This document shows positions 43,904 through 51,829 of a stretch of DNA of 64,000 nucleotides, one piece after another. The notes beneath the pieces were generated by a model, which saw only the letters and a list, made by a program, of their open reading frames with translations, was not told the origin of the DNA and did no database searches. Location of the stretch: NCBI RefSeq assembly GCF_900104815.1, contig NZ_FNTD01000004.1:7687001-7751000 (forward strand), given 5' to 3'. The position numbers were made by a program, and so were the translations under genes. Each line of letters begins with the position of its first letter. The stretch's first letter is position 1. This stretch comes from Streptomyces misionensis. Its GTDB lineage: Bacteria; Actinomycetota; Actinomycetes; Streptomycetales; Streptomycetaceae.

Positions 43904-45355
43904 TCACGGCCTGCCGCCGGTTTCGCCCGACGTGTGCAGCACCGTCTCCTCGTGCAGCAGGGCGTCCCTGGTCACCGGCCCGGGACCGTAGGCGTGCCGG
44001 GGCGCGGGCCCGTCCGAACCCGCCGGGTACTCCTCCAGCGGTACGAGCCCGCGCTCCCAGGCCGAGAGGACCGGTGTGAGCACCCGCCAGGCCTCCTCCG
44101 CCTCGTCGCCGCGGATGGACAGCGCCGGATCGCCCCGCAGGACGTCCAGCAACAGCCTCCCGTAGGCCGGAAGTTCGCCCGGTTCCAGCCGCGCGGACAG
44201 CTCCAGCTCGGTGAGGTGCCCGGCCCGGGACCCCGTGCCCATCAGGTCCAGCGTCAGACCCTCCGGCTCCAGACCGAAGCGCAGCACATTGGGCACCACC
44301 TCCCCGCTGTGCCCGAACGGCAGATGGGGCACCGGCCGGAACCGCACCGCCACCTCCTTGCGGTCGTCGCGCAGTCCCTTGCCGCTGCGCAGCCGGAACG
44401 TCGTGCCCGCCCAGCGCCAGCTGTCCAGCTCCAGCTCCACCTCGGCGAACGTCTCGGTGCCGCGCCGCGGGTCCACACCCTCCTCGTCCGCGTACGAGGG
44501 CACCTCGCGGCCGTCGATCCGCCCCGCCGCGTAGCGGGCGCGGCGGGTGCGGTGCACCACGTCGTACTCGGTCAGCAGCCGCACCGAGCGCAGCACGTCC
44601 ACCTTGCGGTCGCGCAGATCCCGTTCGCCGAGCGTGACCGGCGGCTCCATGGCGACCAGGCAGAGCACCTGGAGCAGGTGGTTCTGCACCATGTCCTTCA
44701 GGGCCCCCACCCGGTCGTAGTAGCCGGCCCGGCCCTCCAGTGCGAGGCTCTCGTCCCAGACGATCTCCACCTCGGCGATGTGGGTGCTGTTCCACAGGGG
44801 TTCCAGCACCCGGTTGGCGAGCCTGCTGCCGAGCACGTTCTGCACGGTCGTCATGGCCAGGAAGTGGTCCACCCGGAACACCGCCTGCTCCGGGACCAGT
44901 TCGGCCAGCAATCGATTCAACTCCCGTGCGCTGTCGAGGTCCTCACCGAAGGGTTTCTCCAGGACGATCCTGCTCCCCGGCGGCAGGCCCGCCGAGTGCA
45001 GCGCGGTGACCACGCGGGGGAAGAGCGCGGGCGGCAGCGCGAGGTACAGGGCCACGGGCCCGTCACCGGCGACGACGGCCCGCACGTCCTCCGGGTCGGT
45101 GACATCGGCCCGCTGGTAGTGGGCCGACTCGACGACGGCCCGCCGCGCGTCGGCCGGCACGGCTCCGCCCTGCCGGTCGAGCCACTCGGCGATCCACTCC
45201 CGGAACCGCTCCGTGCTCCACTCCTCGCGGCTCGCGCCGGTCACCCGGAATCCGTCCGCGAGGTGTCCCGCGGCGTGCAGGGCGGCGAGGGCCGGCATCA
45301 GGAAGCGACCGCTGAGGTCTCCCGTGCCGCCGAGGATGACGAGTCGGCCGATCAT
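43904..45355 (-). CDS. Divergent glucose-6-phosphate dehydrogenase-like enzyme
   Basis: 483 residues from ATG 45355, overlapping the upstream GH15 stop by ATGA. N-terminal nucleotide motif LGGTGDLSGRFLMPAL, then VLEKPFGEDL (conserved Lys kept), FRVDHFLAMTTVQN and VQNHLLQ (active-site Asp-His and second His kept). In canonical enzymes these read DLAKRK and RIDHYLGKE: the Lys of the first, and the Tyr and Lys of the second, which help bind the sugar phosphate, are Gly, Phe and Met here. The enzyme may therefore act on free glucose or another sugar rather than glucose 6-phosphate. The fold and NAD(P) binding look intact. Confidence 0.8.
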   Translation of the reverse strand: MIGRLVILGGTGDLSGRFLMPALAALHAAGHLADGFRVTGASREEWSTERFREWIAEWLDRQGGAVPADARRAVVESAHYQRADVTDPEDVRAVVAGDGPVALYLALPPALFPRVVTALHSAGLPPGSRIVLEKPFGEDLDSARELNRLLAELVPEQAVFRVDHFLAMTTVQNVLGSRLANRVLEPLWNSTHIAEVEIVWDESLALEGRAGYYDRVGALKDMVQNHLLQVLCLVAMEPPVTLGERDLRDRKVDVLRSVRLLTEYDVVHRTRRARYAAGRIDGREVPSYADEEGVDPRRGTETFAEVELELDSWRWAGTTFRLRSGKGLRDDRKEVAVRFRPVPHLPFGHSGEVVPNVLRFGLEPEGLTLDLMGTGSRAGHLTELELSARLEPGELPAYGRLLLDVLRGDPALSIRGDEAEEAWRVLTPVLSAWERGLVPLEEYPAGSDGPAPRHAYGPGPVTRDALLHEETVLHTSGETGGRP

Positions 45356-47181
45356 CGCCTGCTCGCCACCCTCGCCCGCTGGAGGTTCACGCCGCTCGCG
45401 ATGATGCCGATGTGGCTGAACGCCTGGGGGAGGTTGCCCATGAACTCTCCTGTGGTGGGATGGATCTGCTCCGACAGCAGCCCGAGCGGGCTGGCCCGAG
45501 CGCACAGGGAGGCGTACAGCTCCTCGGCCTCCTCGGTACGGCCCTGCCCGACCAGGTTGTCGACCAGCCAGAAGCTGCACAGCATGAAGGCGCCCTCGTC
45601 ACCGGCCAGGCCGTCGGGGGCCTCGTCGTGCAGATAGCGGTAGAGCAGCCCGCCGCCGGCCGACAGGCGTTCGGCGACGGCCGCCGTGGTGGCCACCATC
45701 CGCGGGTGGTCGGCCGGCACGACCTTGCGTGTCGGCAGCGCCAGCAGGCTCGCGTCGAGCACGCCCCCGCCGGTCAGATGCGCGCTGAGGGTGCGCGCCT
45801 CCTCGTCCCAGGACTCCTCCAGGATGATGCGGCGCACCTTCTCGGCCGCCGCCCGCCACTGGTCGATCCGGCCCGGCAGACCGTGCCGTTCACCGATCCG
45901 CACCGCCCGGTCCAGCGCCACCTGGCACATCCCGGCCGAGTAGGTGAACGCCTGCCCGGCGCTGCGCACCTCCCAGATCCCCTGGTCCGGATGGCGCCAG
46001 GCCCCCTCCGCGGCGTCGGCGAGCCCGGCCAGGCCCGCCCACAGCGCCGGCTGGATCTCCCCGCCCGCCAGCAGCCACTGGTCGGCGCAGTCGAGGATCT
46101 CGCCGTAGACGTCGTGCTGGCGCTGGTCGGCCGCGCCGTTGCCCCAGCGCACCGGCGCCGAGCCGCGGTAGCCCTCCAGTTCGCCGTCCTCCACCTCGTC
46201 GGGCACCGCGTCGCCCTCGATGGTGTACATGATGCGGGGCTGCCTGCTGTGCTCGAACGCGTCGAGCACCCAGCCGAGGAAGGAGTCCGCCTCGCCGTCG
46301 AACCCGATGCGGCGCAGCGCGAACACGGCGTAGGCCGCGTCCCGGATCCAGGCGTAGCGGTAGTCCCAGTTGCGGATGCCGCCGATCGGGGCGGGCAGGG
46401 AGGAGGTGGGCGCGGCCACCAGCGAACCGCTGGCCCAGTCGTCGCACATCTTCAGCGTCAGCGCCGCCCGCCTGACCAGGGACGCCTGCGGACCGGCGTA
46501 GTCGCAGTGCCGCATCCAGCGGTGCCAGGCGTCCGCGGTGCTCTTGAGGACGGCGTCGCTGTCGAAGCGGTGGTGGCGGTGGAAGCGCCCCCAGGACAGC
46601 ACGAGGTCGAGGCGGTCGCCCTGCCGGAGGTCGTGGGTGCTGTGCAGGCCGCTCAGGGCGCGGTTGGCCCGCAGGTGCAGCCGCAGACCCGGCTGCCGGT
46701 GGGGGCGCACCTCCAGCCCGCTGAACAGCGCGTGCGCCTGTCCGCCGCCACGCGGTTCCAGCCTCACCCCGAGCCGGACGTGACCGGACAGCACCACCGC
46801 CGAGCGCACCAGCTCCGCCCGCCCCGCGGGCATGTCCTCGGTGAGATCGGCGCCGGACCGCAGCGCGAGCGCGTCGGTCAGCCGCACCACCCCGGTGGGC
46901 GAGCGCAGTTCGGTGACCAGCACTCCGGTGTCGGGCTGGTAGTGCTGCCGGGCCTCCACCAGGTCCTCGGGCGCCACGGTGAAGTGGCCGCCGCGCGCAT
47001 GGTCCAGCAGACCGCAGAAGAGCGGCTCCGAGTCGAAGCGGGGCAGGCACATCCACGGGATGGAGCCGTCCAGACCGACCAGGGCCGCCGTGGTGCCGTC
47101 CCCGATCAGGCCGAGGTCCTCCAGCGGCAGGTAGCCCCCGCGCGCGCGGACGGGCCGGAAGGGCGGATCGGGATCGTACAT
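45352..47181 (-). CDS. GH15 family glycosidase (trehalase/glucoamylase-like), cytoplasmic
   Basis: 609 residues from ATG 47181; a longer frame to 47472 overlaps the dehydrogenase gene and is rejected. An N-terminal beta-sandwich (YLPLEDLGLIGDGTTAALVG, then LDGSIPWMCLPRFDS) precedes an (alpha/alpha)6 barrel with IGGIRNWDYRYAWIRDAAYA, GYRGSAPVRWGNGAA and GIWEVRSAGQAFTYS (likely catalytic Glu). This layout is that of intracellular bacterial GH15 proteins, several of which are trehalases. No signal peptide. It would release free glucose inside the cell. Translationally coupled (ATGA) to the dehydrogenase-like gene. Confidence 0.88.
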   Translation of the reverse strand: MYDPDPPFRPVRARGGYLPLEDLGLIGDGTTAALVGLDGSIPWMCLPRFDSEPLFCGLLDHARGGHFTVAPEDLVEARQHYQPDTGVLVTELRSPTGVVRLTDALALRSGADLTEDMPAGRAELVRSAVVLSGHVRLGVRLEPRGGGQAHALFSGLEVRPHRQPGLRLHLRANRALSGLHSTHDLRQGDRLDLVLSWGRFHRHHRFDSDAVLKSTADAWHRWMRHCDYAGPQASLVRRAALTLKMCDDWASGSLVAAPTSSLPAPIGGIRNWDYRYAWIRDAAYAVFALRRIGFDGEADSFLGWVLDAFEHSRQPRIMYTIEGDAVPDEVEDGELEGYRGSAPVRWGNGAADQRQHDVYGEILDCADQWLLAGGEIQPALWAGLAGLADAAEGAWRHPDQGIWEVRSAGQAFTYSAGMCQVALDRAVRIGERHGLPGRIDQWRAAAEKVRRIILEESWDEEARTLSAHLTGGGVLDASLLALPTRKVVPADHPRMVATTAAVAERLSAGGGLLYRYLHDEAPDGLAGDEGAFMLCSFWLVDNLVGQGRTEEAEELYASLCARASPLGLLSEQIHPTTGEFMGNLPQAFSHIGIIASGVNLQRARVASRR

Positions 47182-47252
47182 GCGGCCTCGCCTCTCTGAT
47201 GCCGCAGGAGCGCGAGGTCCCGCCGGCACCGAAACCGTGCTGCCCGGCGGCG

Positions 47253-48308
47253 TCACCCCTCGAAGGTCACCAGGACCTTCACGGTGTCCTCCAGCTTCTT
47301 GTCCGACACCTCGAACGCCCGCTCCATCTCGTCGAAGGAGAACCGGTGGGTCGTCAGCCGGGTCGGGTCGACGCGCCCGTTCTTCAGCACCCGCAGCAGC
47401 CGCTCCATCCGCAGCCGCCCGCCCGGGCACAGCCCGGTCGCGATGGTCTTGTCGGCCATGCCGACACCCCATGCGAGGCGCGGGATGTGCACGAACTCGC
47501 CCTGTCCGAAGTACCCGATGACGGAGATGGTGCCGCCCGGCTTGGTCACCTTGACCGCGGTCTGGAACGTCACGTCCGCGCCGAGCGCCTCGATGGCGGT
47601 GTCCACGCCCTGGCCGTCGGTCAGTTCGAGGATCCGCTCGACCACGTCCTCCTGGGTGAAGTCCACGATCACGTCCGCACCGTAGAACCGGGCGAGTTCC
47701 TGCCGGCCGGGCACCGACTCCACCCCGATGACCAGCCCCGCGCCCCGCAGCCTTGCCCCCACCGTGGCCATCAGCCCGACCGGCCCCTGCGCGAGTACGG
47801 CCACGGTGCCGCCGATCGGGATGTCACCGTGCTCGGCGCCCATGAAGCCGGTGGACAGCATGTCGGCGCAGTAGACCGCCTGCTCGTCGGAGATGTCCTC
47901 GGGGATCTTCGCCAGATTGGCGTCCGCCCAGCCGACATGGAAGTACTCCGCGAACACCCCGTCCTTGAGGTTGGCGAACTTGAAGCCGCCCAGCGGCCCG
48001 CCCGACTGCGAGGGGTAGCCGTTCTGCGAGGCGAGGTCGCCCCAGTCCGGCGTGATGGCCCCGACCAGCACCCGGTCGCCGGGCCGGAAGTCCTTCACCT
48101 CGCCGCCCACGGCGTGCACGACGCCGACCGCCTCGTGGCCCAGCGTCAGGTTCTCCCGGGGGCCGATGCCGCCCTGCACGGTGTGCGAATCGGAGGTGCA
48201 GATCAGCGCGTTGGTCGTCCGCACGACGGCGTCCAGCGGACCCGGTTCGGGAACCGGCTTGTCCATGAAGCCGACGCTCCCGATCTCCTTCATCACAAAT
48301 GCCTTCAC
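47253..48308 (-). CDS. Zinc-dependent secondary alcohol dehydrogenase
   Basis: 351 residues from GTG 48308 (AGGAGGG site). CTSDSHTVQGG, TLGHEAVGVV and CADMLSTGFMGAEH resemble the catalytic-zinc residues (Cys, His, Asp) of the Thermoanaerobacter/Clostridium isopropanol dehydrogenases, as do GDRVLVGAITPDWGDL and FANLKDGVFAEYFHV. The structural-zinc cysteines are absent, as in that group. It oxidises small secondary alcohols or sugars with NAD(P). First gene of the minus-strand run, 71 bases before the GH15 gene, divergent from the lactonase. Its substrate may be linked to the sugar pathway, but this is inference. Confidence 0.88.
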   Translation of the reverse strand: MKAFVMKEIGSVGFMDKPVPEPGPLDAVVRTTNALICTSDSHTVQGGIGPRENLTLGHEAVGVVHAVGGEVKDFRPGDRVLVGAITPDWGDLASQNGYPSQSGGPLGGFKFANLKDGVFAEYFHVGWADANLAKIPEDISDEQAVYCADMLSTGFMGAEHGDIPIGGTVAVLAQGPVGLMATVGARLRGAGLVIGVESVPGRQELARFYGADVIVDFTQEDVVERILELTDGQGVDTAIEALGADVTFQTAVKVTKPGGTISVIGYFGQGEFVHIPRLAWGVGMADKTIATGLCPGGRLRMERLLRVLKNGRVDPTRLTTHRFSFDEMERAFEVSDKKLEDTVKVLVTFEG

Positions 48309-48554
48309 CGGCTTCCGCCCTCCTGTCGGATCGGCACCGCCGCGTCCCCGGCGGCGGTACGGCCGTCCCCGGGGGCCGGCGACGGCTTCGCCCACCGTGA
48401 TCACCGTCTCACGGGGTCCCGGGAGCCGCGCGGCCGTTGATGCGTTCCGGTGAATGCCGGGCCATGTCGCCCAGGGAATCCCCGGGTCTTTGGCGCAGCG
48501 CCCGCATCGTGGTGACTCCGCCGTGCGTCGCGCGGGGCGGAGGGCGGAGGATGC

Positions 48555-49592
48555 ATGGCCGGCGGCGACGCGGAGCGCGTCTTCATCGGATCGTTCACGT
48601 CGGCCGGCGGGCCGGGCATCGTCGTCGCCCACCGGGACCCGGGCAGCGGGGCGCTGACCGCGACGGGCGTCGTCCGGTCCGTAGCGAACCCGTCGTACCT
48701 CGCCGTGCGGGGCACCGTCCTCTACGCGGTCTCCGAGACCGTGGCGGGCGCGGTGGCCGCGTACACCATCGACGCACCGGTGCCCCGGCCGCTCGGCGAG
48801 CCCGTGCGGGTGCACGGCGACGAACCGACCCATCTGTCGCTGACACGCGACCACCTGCTGACGGCCAACTACGGCTCGGGCAGCGTCAGCGTGCTGCCGC
48901 TGACCGCCGAGGGGATGCCGCTGCCCCCCAGCAGCGTGCTGCGCCACGTCGGCTCCGGCCCGGACCCGAACCGCCAGACGTCCGCGCACGCCCACCAGGT
49001 CGTGCCCGACCCGACGGGCCGCTGGGTGCTCTGCGTCGACCTCGGTACCGACTCGGTCCGGGTGTGCGTACTGGACGAGCACACGGGCGAACTGCGCGCG
49101 CACGGCGCGACCGGGCTGCCGCCGGGCACCGGGCCCCGGCACCTCGCGTTTCACCCGTCAGGCGAACACGCCTACATCCTCGGCGAGTTGAGGCCGACGG
49201 TGACCGTCTGCCGGTGGGACGCCACCGTCGGGGCACTCCGGCCGGTGGGGGAGACCCCGCTGTTCCCGGACGGCCCGGACGTCCCCGTGCAGCCCTCGGC
49301 CCCGGTGGTGTCCCCGGACGGCCGGTACCTGTGGGCGGCGGTGCGCGGCACGGACACCGTGGCCGTCCTCGCGCTCGACGCCTCCGGCGACCGGGCGGAG
49401 TTGGTGACGGCCGTACCGTGCGGCGGCCGCTGGCCGCGCGACCTCGTGCTCGACCCGCCCGGCCGCAGGCTGTACGCCGCCAACGAGCGCTCGGGCGAGG
49501 TGACGTGGTTCGACCTCGACACCACGACGGGCGTGCCCCGGCCCGCCGGATCGCTGCCCGTGCCCGCCGCCAGCAGTGTCGCCTTCGGATGA
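48555..49592 (+). CDS. Lactonase, 7-bladed beta-propeller (6-phosphogluconolactonase/gluconolactonase type)
   Basis: 345 residues from ATG 48555 (GGAGGA site). Propeller blades repeat in RVFIGSFTSAGGPGIVVAH, NPSYLAVRGTVLYAVSE, EPTHLSLTRDHLLTANYGSG, SAHAHQVVPDPTGRWVLCVD, GPRHLAFHPSGEHAYILGEL and WPRDLVLDPPGRRLYAANER. The conserved HAHQV and PRHLAFHP motifs identify the Pgl/YbhE lactonase family. It hydrolyses 6-phosphoglucono- or gluconolactone. Divergent from the dehydrogenase/gluconokinase genes, it supplies the missing middle step of the proposed glucose oxidation route. Confidence 0.9.
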   Translation: MAGGDAERVFIGSFTSAGGPGIVVAHRDPGSGALTATGVVRSVANPSYLAVRGTVLYAVSETVAGAVAAYTIDAPVPRPLGEPVRVHGDEPTHLSLTRDHLLTANYGSGSVSVLPLTAEGMPLPPSSVLRHVGSGPDPNRQTSAHAHQVVPDPTGRWVLCVDLGTDSVRVCVLDEHTGELRAHGATGLPPGTGPRHLAFHPSGEHAYILGELRPTVTVCRWDATVGALRPVGETPLFPDGPDVPVQPSAPVVSPDGRYLWAAVRGTDTVAVLALDASGDRAELVTAVPCGGRWPRDLVLDPPGRRLYAANERSGEVTWFDLDTTTGVPRPAGSLPVPAASSVAFG

Positions 49593-49622
49593 GGGCGCTC
49601 CGTACGAGGACGAGGGAAGAAG

Positions 49623-50081
49623 ATGGCCGACGGACAGAGCCAGAGAGAACGCATCGTGGTCGGGGTGGACGGCTCGGAGGGGTCGAAGCAGGCCCTGAAC
49701 TGGGCGGTGCGCCAGGCGGCACTCACCGGCGGCTGGGTGGAGGCGGTGATCGCCTGGGACGTCCCGCAGTTCCACGGCGCGCTCGGCTGGCTGCCGCCGT
49801 CCAGCTCCGACGAGGCCGTCATGGAGGGCCGGGCCCGCGACGACGTCACGCGCGCGGTGGAGGAGGCCGTGGCGGCGCACCCCACGGTGCAGGTCAGCAC
49901 GGTGGTGCGGTACGGCACCCCCGCCGGTGTCCTGCTCGAAGCCGCCCGCGACGCCGCGCTGCTGGTCGTCGGCAGCCGCGGCCTCGGCGGCTTCAAGGGG
50001 CTGCTCCTCGGCTCGGTCGCCCAGCACTGCGTCCAGCACGCACCCTGCCCGGTGCTCGTCCTCAGGGGTCAGGAGGACTGA
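49623..50081 (+). CDS. Universal stress protein (UspA family)
   Basis: 152 residues. RIVVGVDGSEGSKQALNWAV at the N-terminus and VVGSRGLGGFKGLLLGSVAQ, then HCVQHAPCPVLVLRG at the C-terminus form the ATP-binding G-2x-G-9x-G(S/T) signature. GAGGGAAGAAG ribosome site, 30 bases after the lactonase, so probably co-transcribed. USPs bind ATP and help survival in starvation or hypoxia; the partner here is unknown. It overlaps the 3' end of the broken glutaredoxin-like gene by 13 bases. Confidence 0.93.
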   Translation: MADGQSQRERIVVGVDGSEGSKQALNWAVRQAALTGGWVEAVIAWDVPQFHGALGWLPPSSSDEAVMEGRARDDVTRAVEEAVAAHPTVQVSTVVRYGTPAGVLLEAARDAALLVVGSRGLGGFKGLLLGSVAQHCVQHAPCPVLVLRGQED

Positions 50082-50595
50082 GACCCGGCCGCCGCCAGCC
50101 CGCGCACCCAGGCGGGATCGGGGTTGACGTACGGCAGGCCCCCGACGACCACCGTCGGTACGGTCTCGTCACCGCCGTTGGCCGCCCTGACCACCGCCGC
50201 GCCGTCCGGGTCCCGCCAGATGTCGACCCAGTGCAGCCGGCGGGCACGGAGGCCGAGCCGCAGTCGCAGCCGCAGGCAGTAAACGCAGCCCGGCCGCCAG
50301 TAGACGACCGCACGCCCGTCCGAGGCGCTCCGGCTCAGAGCCTCGGACGCACTGACCGAACGCGGGAAGATCACAGGGGAGTTGGCGGCCGCGACGGCGA
50401 GGAACGCCAGGGCGAACACCACGGCCTGGCCCCCGCGGCCCGCCAGCGACAGACCGGTCGCGGCGACGGCTCCGCAGAGCACCAGGCCAGGGCGAACACC
50501 ACGGCCTGGCCCCCGCGGCCCGCCAGCGACAGACCGGTCGCGGCGACGGCTCCGCAGAGCACCAGCAACAGCGGAACGGCCCGAGCGCGTCTCAT
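50069..50595 (-). pseudogene. Membrane-anchored glutaredoxin-like gene, frameshifted by an 80-bp tandem duplication
   Basis: From ATG 50595 the frame reads RRARAVPLLLVLCGAVAATG (membrane segment) and then shifts at the second copy of an exact 80-bp duplication. Removing one copy leaves 447 bases, an intact 148-residue frame: two hydrophobic segments, then RAVVYWRPGCVYCLRLRLRL (thioredoxin-fold CxxC), LHWVDIWRDPDG and ETVPTVVVGGLPYVNPDP. That matches small actinobacterial mycoredoxin/glutaredoxin-domain proteins. Either the gene is inactivated in this strain, is phase-variable by slippage, or the duplication is an assembly error. Confidence 0.85.
50406..50565. repeat. Exact 80-bp tandem duplication
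   Basis: 50406-50485 and 50486-50565 are identical by eye over all 80 bases. Since 80 is not a multiple of three, the reading frame is broken. Confidence 0.95.
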
Positions 50596-50708
50596 GGTGA
50601 CGCAGACTACCCGGACCTGCGCGGTGCACGGCGACCGGTGCTCCGGGCACCGGGACGGGGCGCCGGGTGCCCGCCGGGGTGACGGGCCGCACCCGGTTCA
50701 CCCGCGGC

Positions 50709-51728
50709 TCACCACGGTTCGATCGGGCGGGTCGCGATCCGGTGGCCGTCGGGGGCGAGGAGGTGGCCCATGCGTTTGACGGTGCGGTGGGCGAGGATGC
50801 GGTCGGTGATCTCCAGGGACGGCAGGCGCGCGCCGAGCGTGGTCTCGCGGTGCTGGACGGCGCCGATGTCGCGCAGCCAGTAGGTGGCGAGGATGTTGGC
50901 GGGGCCGGTGACGGCGGCCACGAGCCGGCACTCGGGCAGGGTGGCGAGCGTGCGGTGGAGCGCGTTGACATCGCGGACCGGGGCCCGGCCGCGGAAGGTC
51001 ACCGCCACCGGCAGACCGGTCAGCGCCGGGGCCATGTCGCAGCGGAAGGCGACGATGTCGGCCGCGGTGAGCCGGTGCAGCCGTCGCCGGACGGTGGCGG
51101 CGCTGGTACCGGTGTGCTGGGCCAGCTCCGCCAGCGGCAGCCGGCCGTCCTCGGCGAGCGCGCGCAGCAGTGCGCGGTCGAGTCCGTCCAGCGGCGGCGC
51201 GGCCCCGGCGCCCGGGTCCCCGGCACCGGCCCGGTCCAGCGCGGTGAGCTGAGCGGCGTCCAGCGAGCCCAGCCGCCAGCGCGTCCCGTCGGCGTACAGC
51301 GATGTCGCGTGCAGGCATTCGACGCCGGTCACGTCGGGCAGCGCGGCAAGCTCCTCGGTGAGGAAGCGGTGCAGGGCGACCGGGTCCGGCGTCAGGACGT
51401 CGAGCAGCAGGTCCGCGGTGCCGGGAGCGGTGAGTTCCACGGTGACCGCCTCGGTCAGCTCCGCCACCCGAGCCGCGAGCCGTTCCCGGGCGGCCGGCGC
51501 ACAGCGCAGCAGCACGAACGCGGTGCAGCGGGTCCGCGCGAAGGTCCGGCCGGGCACCGCGGACAGCCACGCCAGCCCCCGCCGGGTCAGCCGCTCCCAA
51601 CGACGGGCCAGCGTCACCGCCGTGGCCCCGAGCAGCGGCGCCAGATCGGACCAGGCGGCACGCGGACGGATCTGCAACGCGTGCACGAGAGCGAGGTCCA
51701 GCTCGCTGATCATGTCCGAATCCGTCAC
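50709..51728 (-). CDS. Lrp/AsnC-type regulator with duplicated module
   Basis: 339 residues from GTG 51728, which has GGAGG 9 bases upstream (ATG 51737 touches the GGAGG and is less likely). Two Lrp-like units in series: residues about 8-150 (ISELDLALVHALQIRPRAAW, DLAPLLGATAVTLARRWERL, then a ligand domain) and about 178-330 (LDGLDRALLRALAEDGRLPL, LAQHTGTSAATVRRRLHRL). Such double proteins act like a covalent dimer. It is divergent from an MFS exporter and M20 peptidase, which it probably controls in response to an amino acid or its derivative. Confidence 0.88.
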   Translation of the reverse strand: MTDSDMISELDLALVHALQIRPRAAWSDLAPLLGATAVTLARRWERLTRRGLAWLSAVPGRTFARTRCTAFVLLRCAPAARERLAARVAELTEAVTVELTAPGTADLLLDVLTPDPVALHRFLTEELAALPDVTGVECLHATSLYADGTRWRLGSLDAAQLTALDRAGAGDPGAGAAPPLDGLDRALLRALAEDGRLPLAELAQHTGTSAATVRRRLHRLTAADIVAFRCDMAPALTGLPVAVTFRGRAPVRDVNALHRTLATLPECRLVAAVTGPANILATYWLRDIGAVQHRETTLGARLPSLEITDRILAHRTVKRMGHLLAPDGHRIATRPIEPW

Positions 51729-51829
51729 CTCGGCCATCCTCCGCGTCTGTTTCCTGCCAAGTTCACCACCGGTTCGGATGGTTGCCGCACTGTAGCCACC
51801 ACCTCGGGTTCCAGCCAAGGGGAGAGGGT

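Noticed and set aside
45352..47472. Longer start of the GH15 gene at 47472
   Set aside because: Would overlap the end of the dehydrogenase gene by 220 bases and adds a non-conserved Arg/Gly-rich extension; ATG 47181 begins the family-like sequence.
48397..48404. GTGATCAC palindrome between the alcohol dehydrogenase and lactonase genes as an operator
   Set aside because: Only 8 bp with no symmetric extension; expected by chance.
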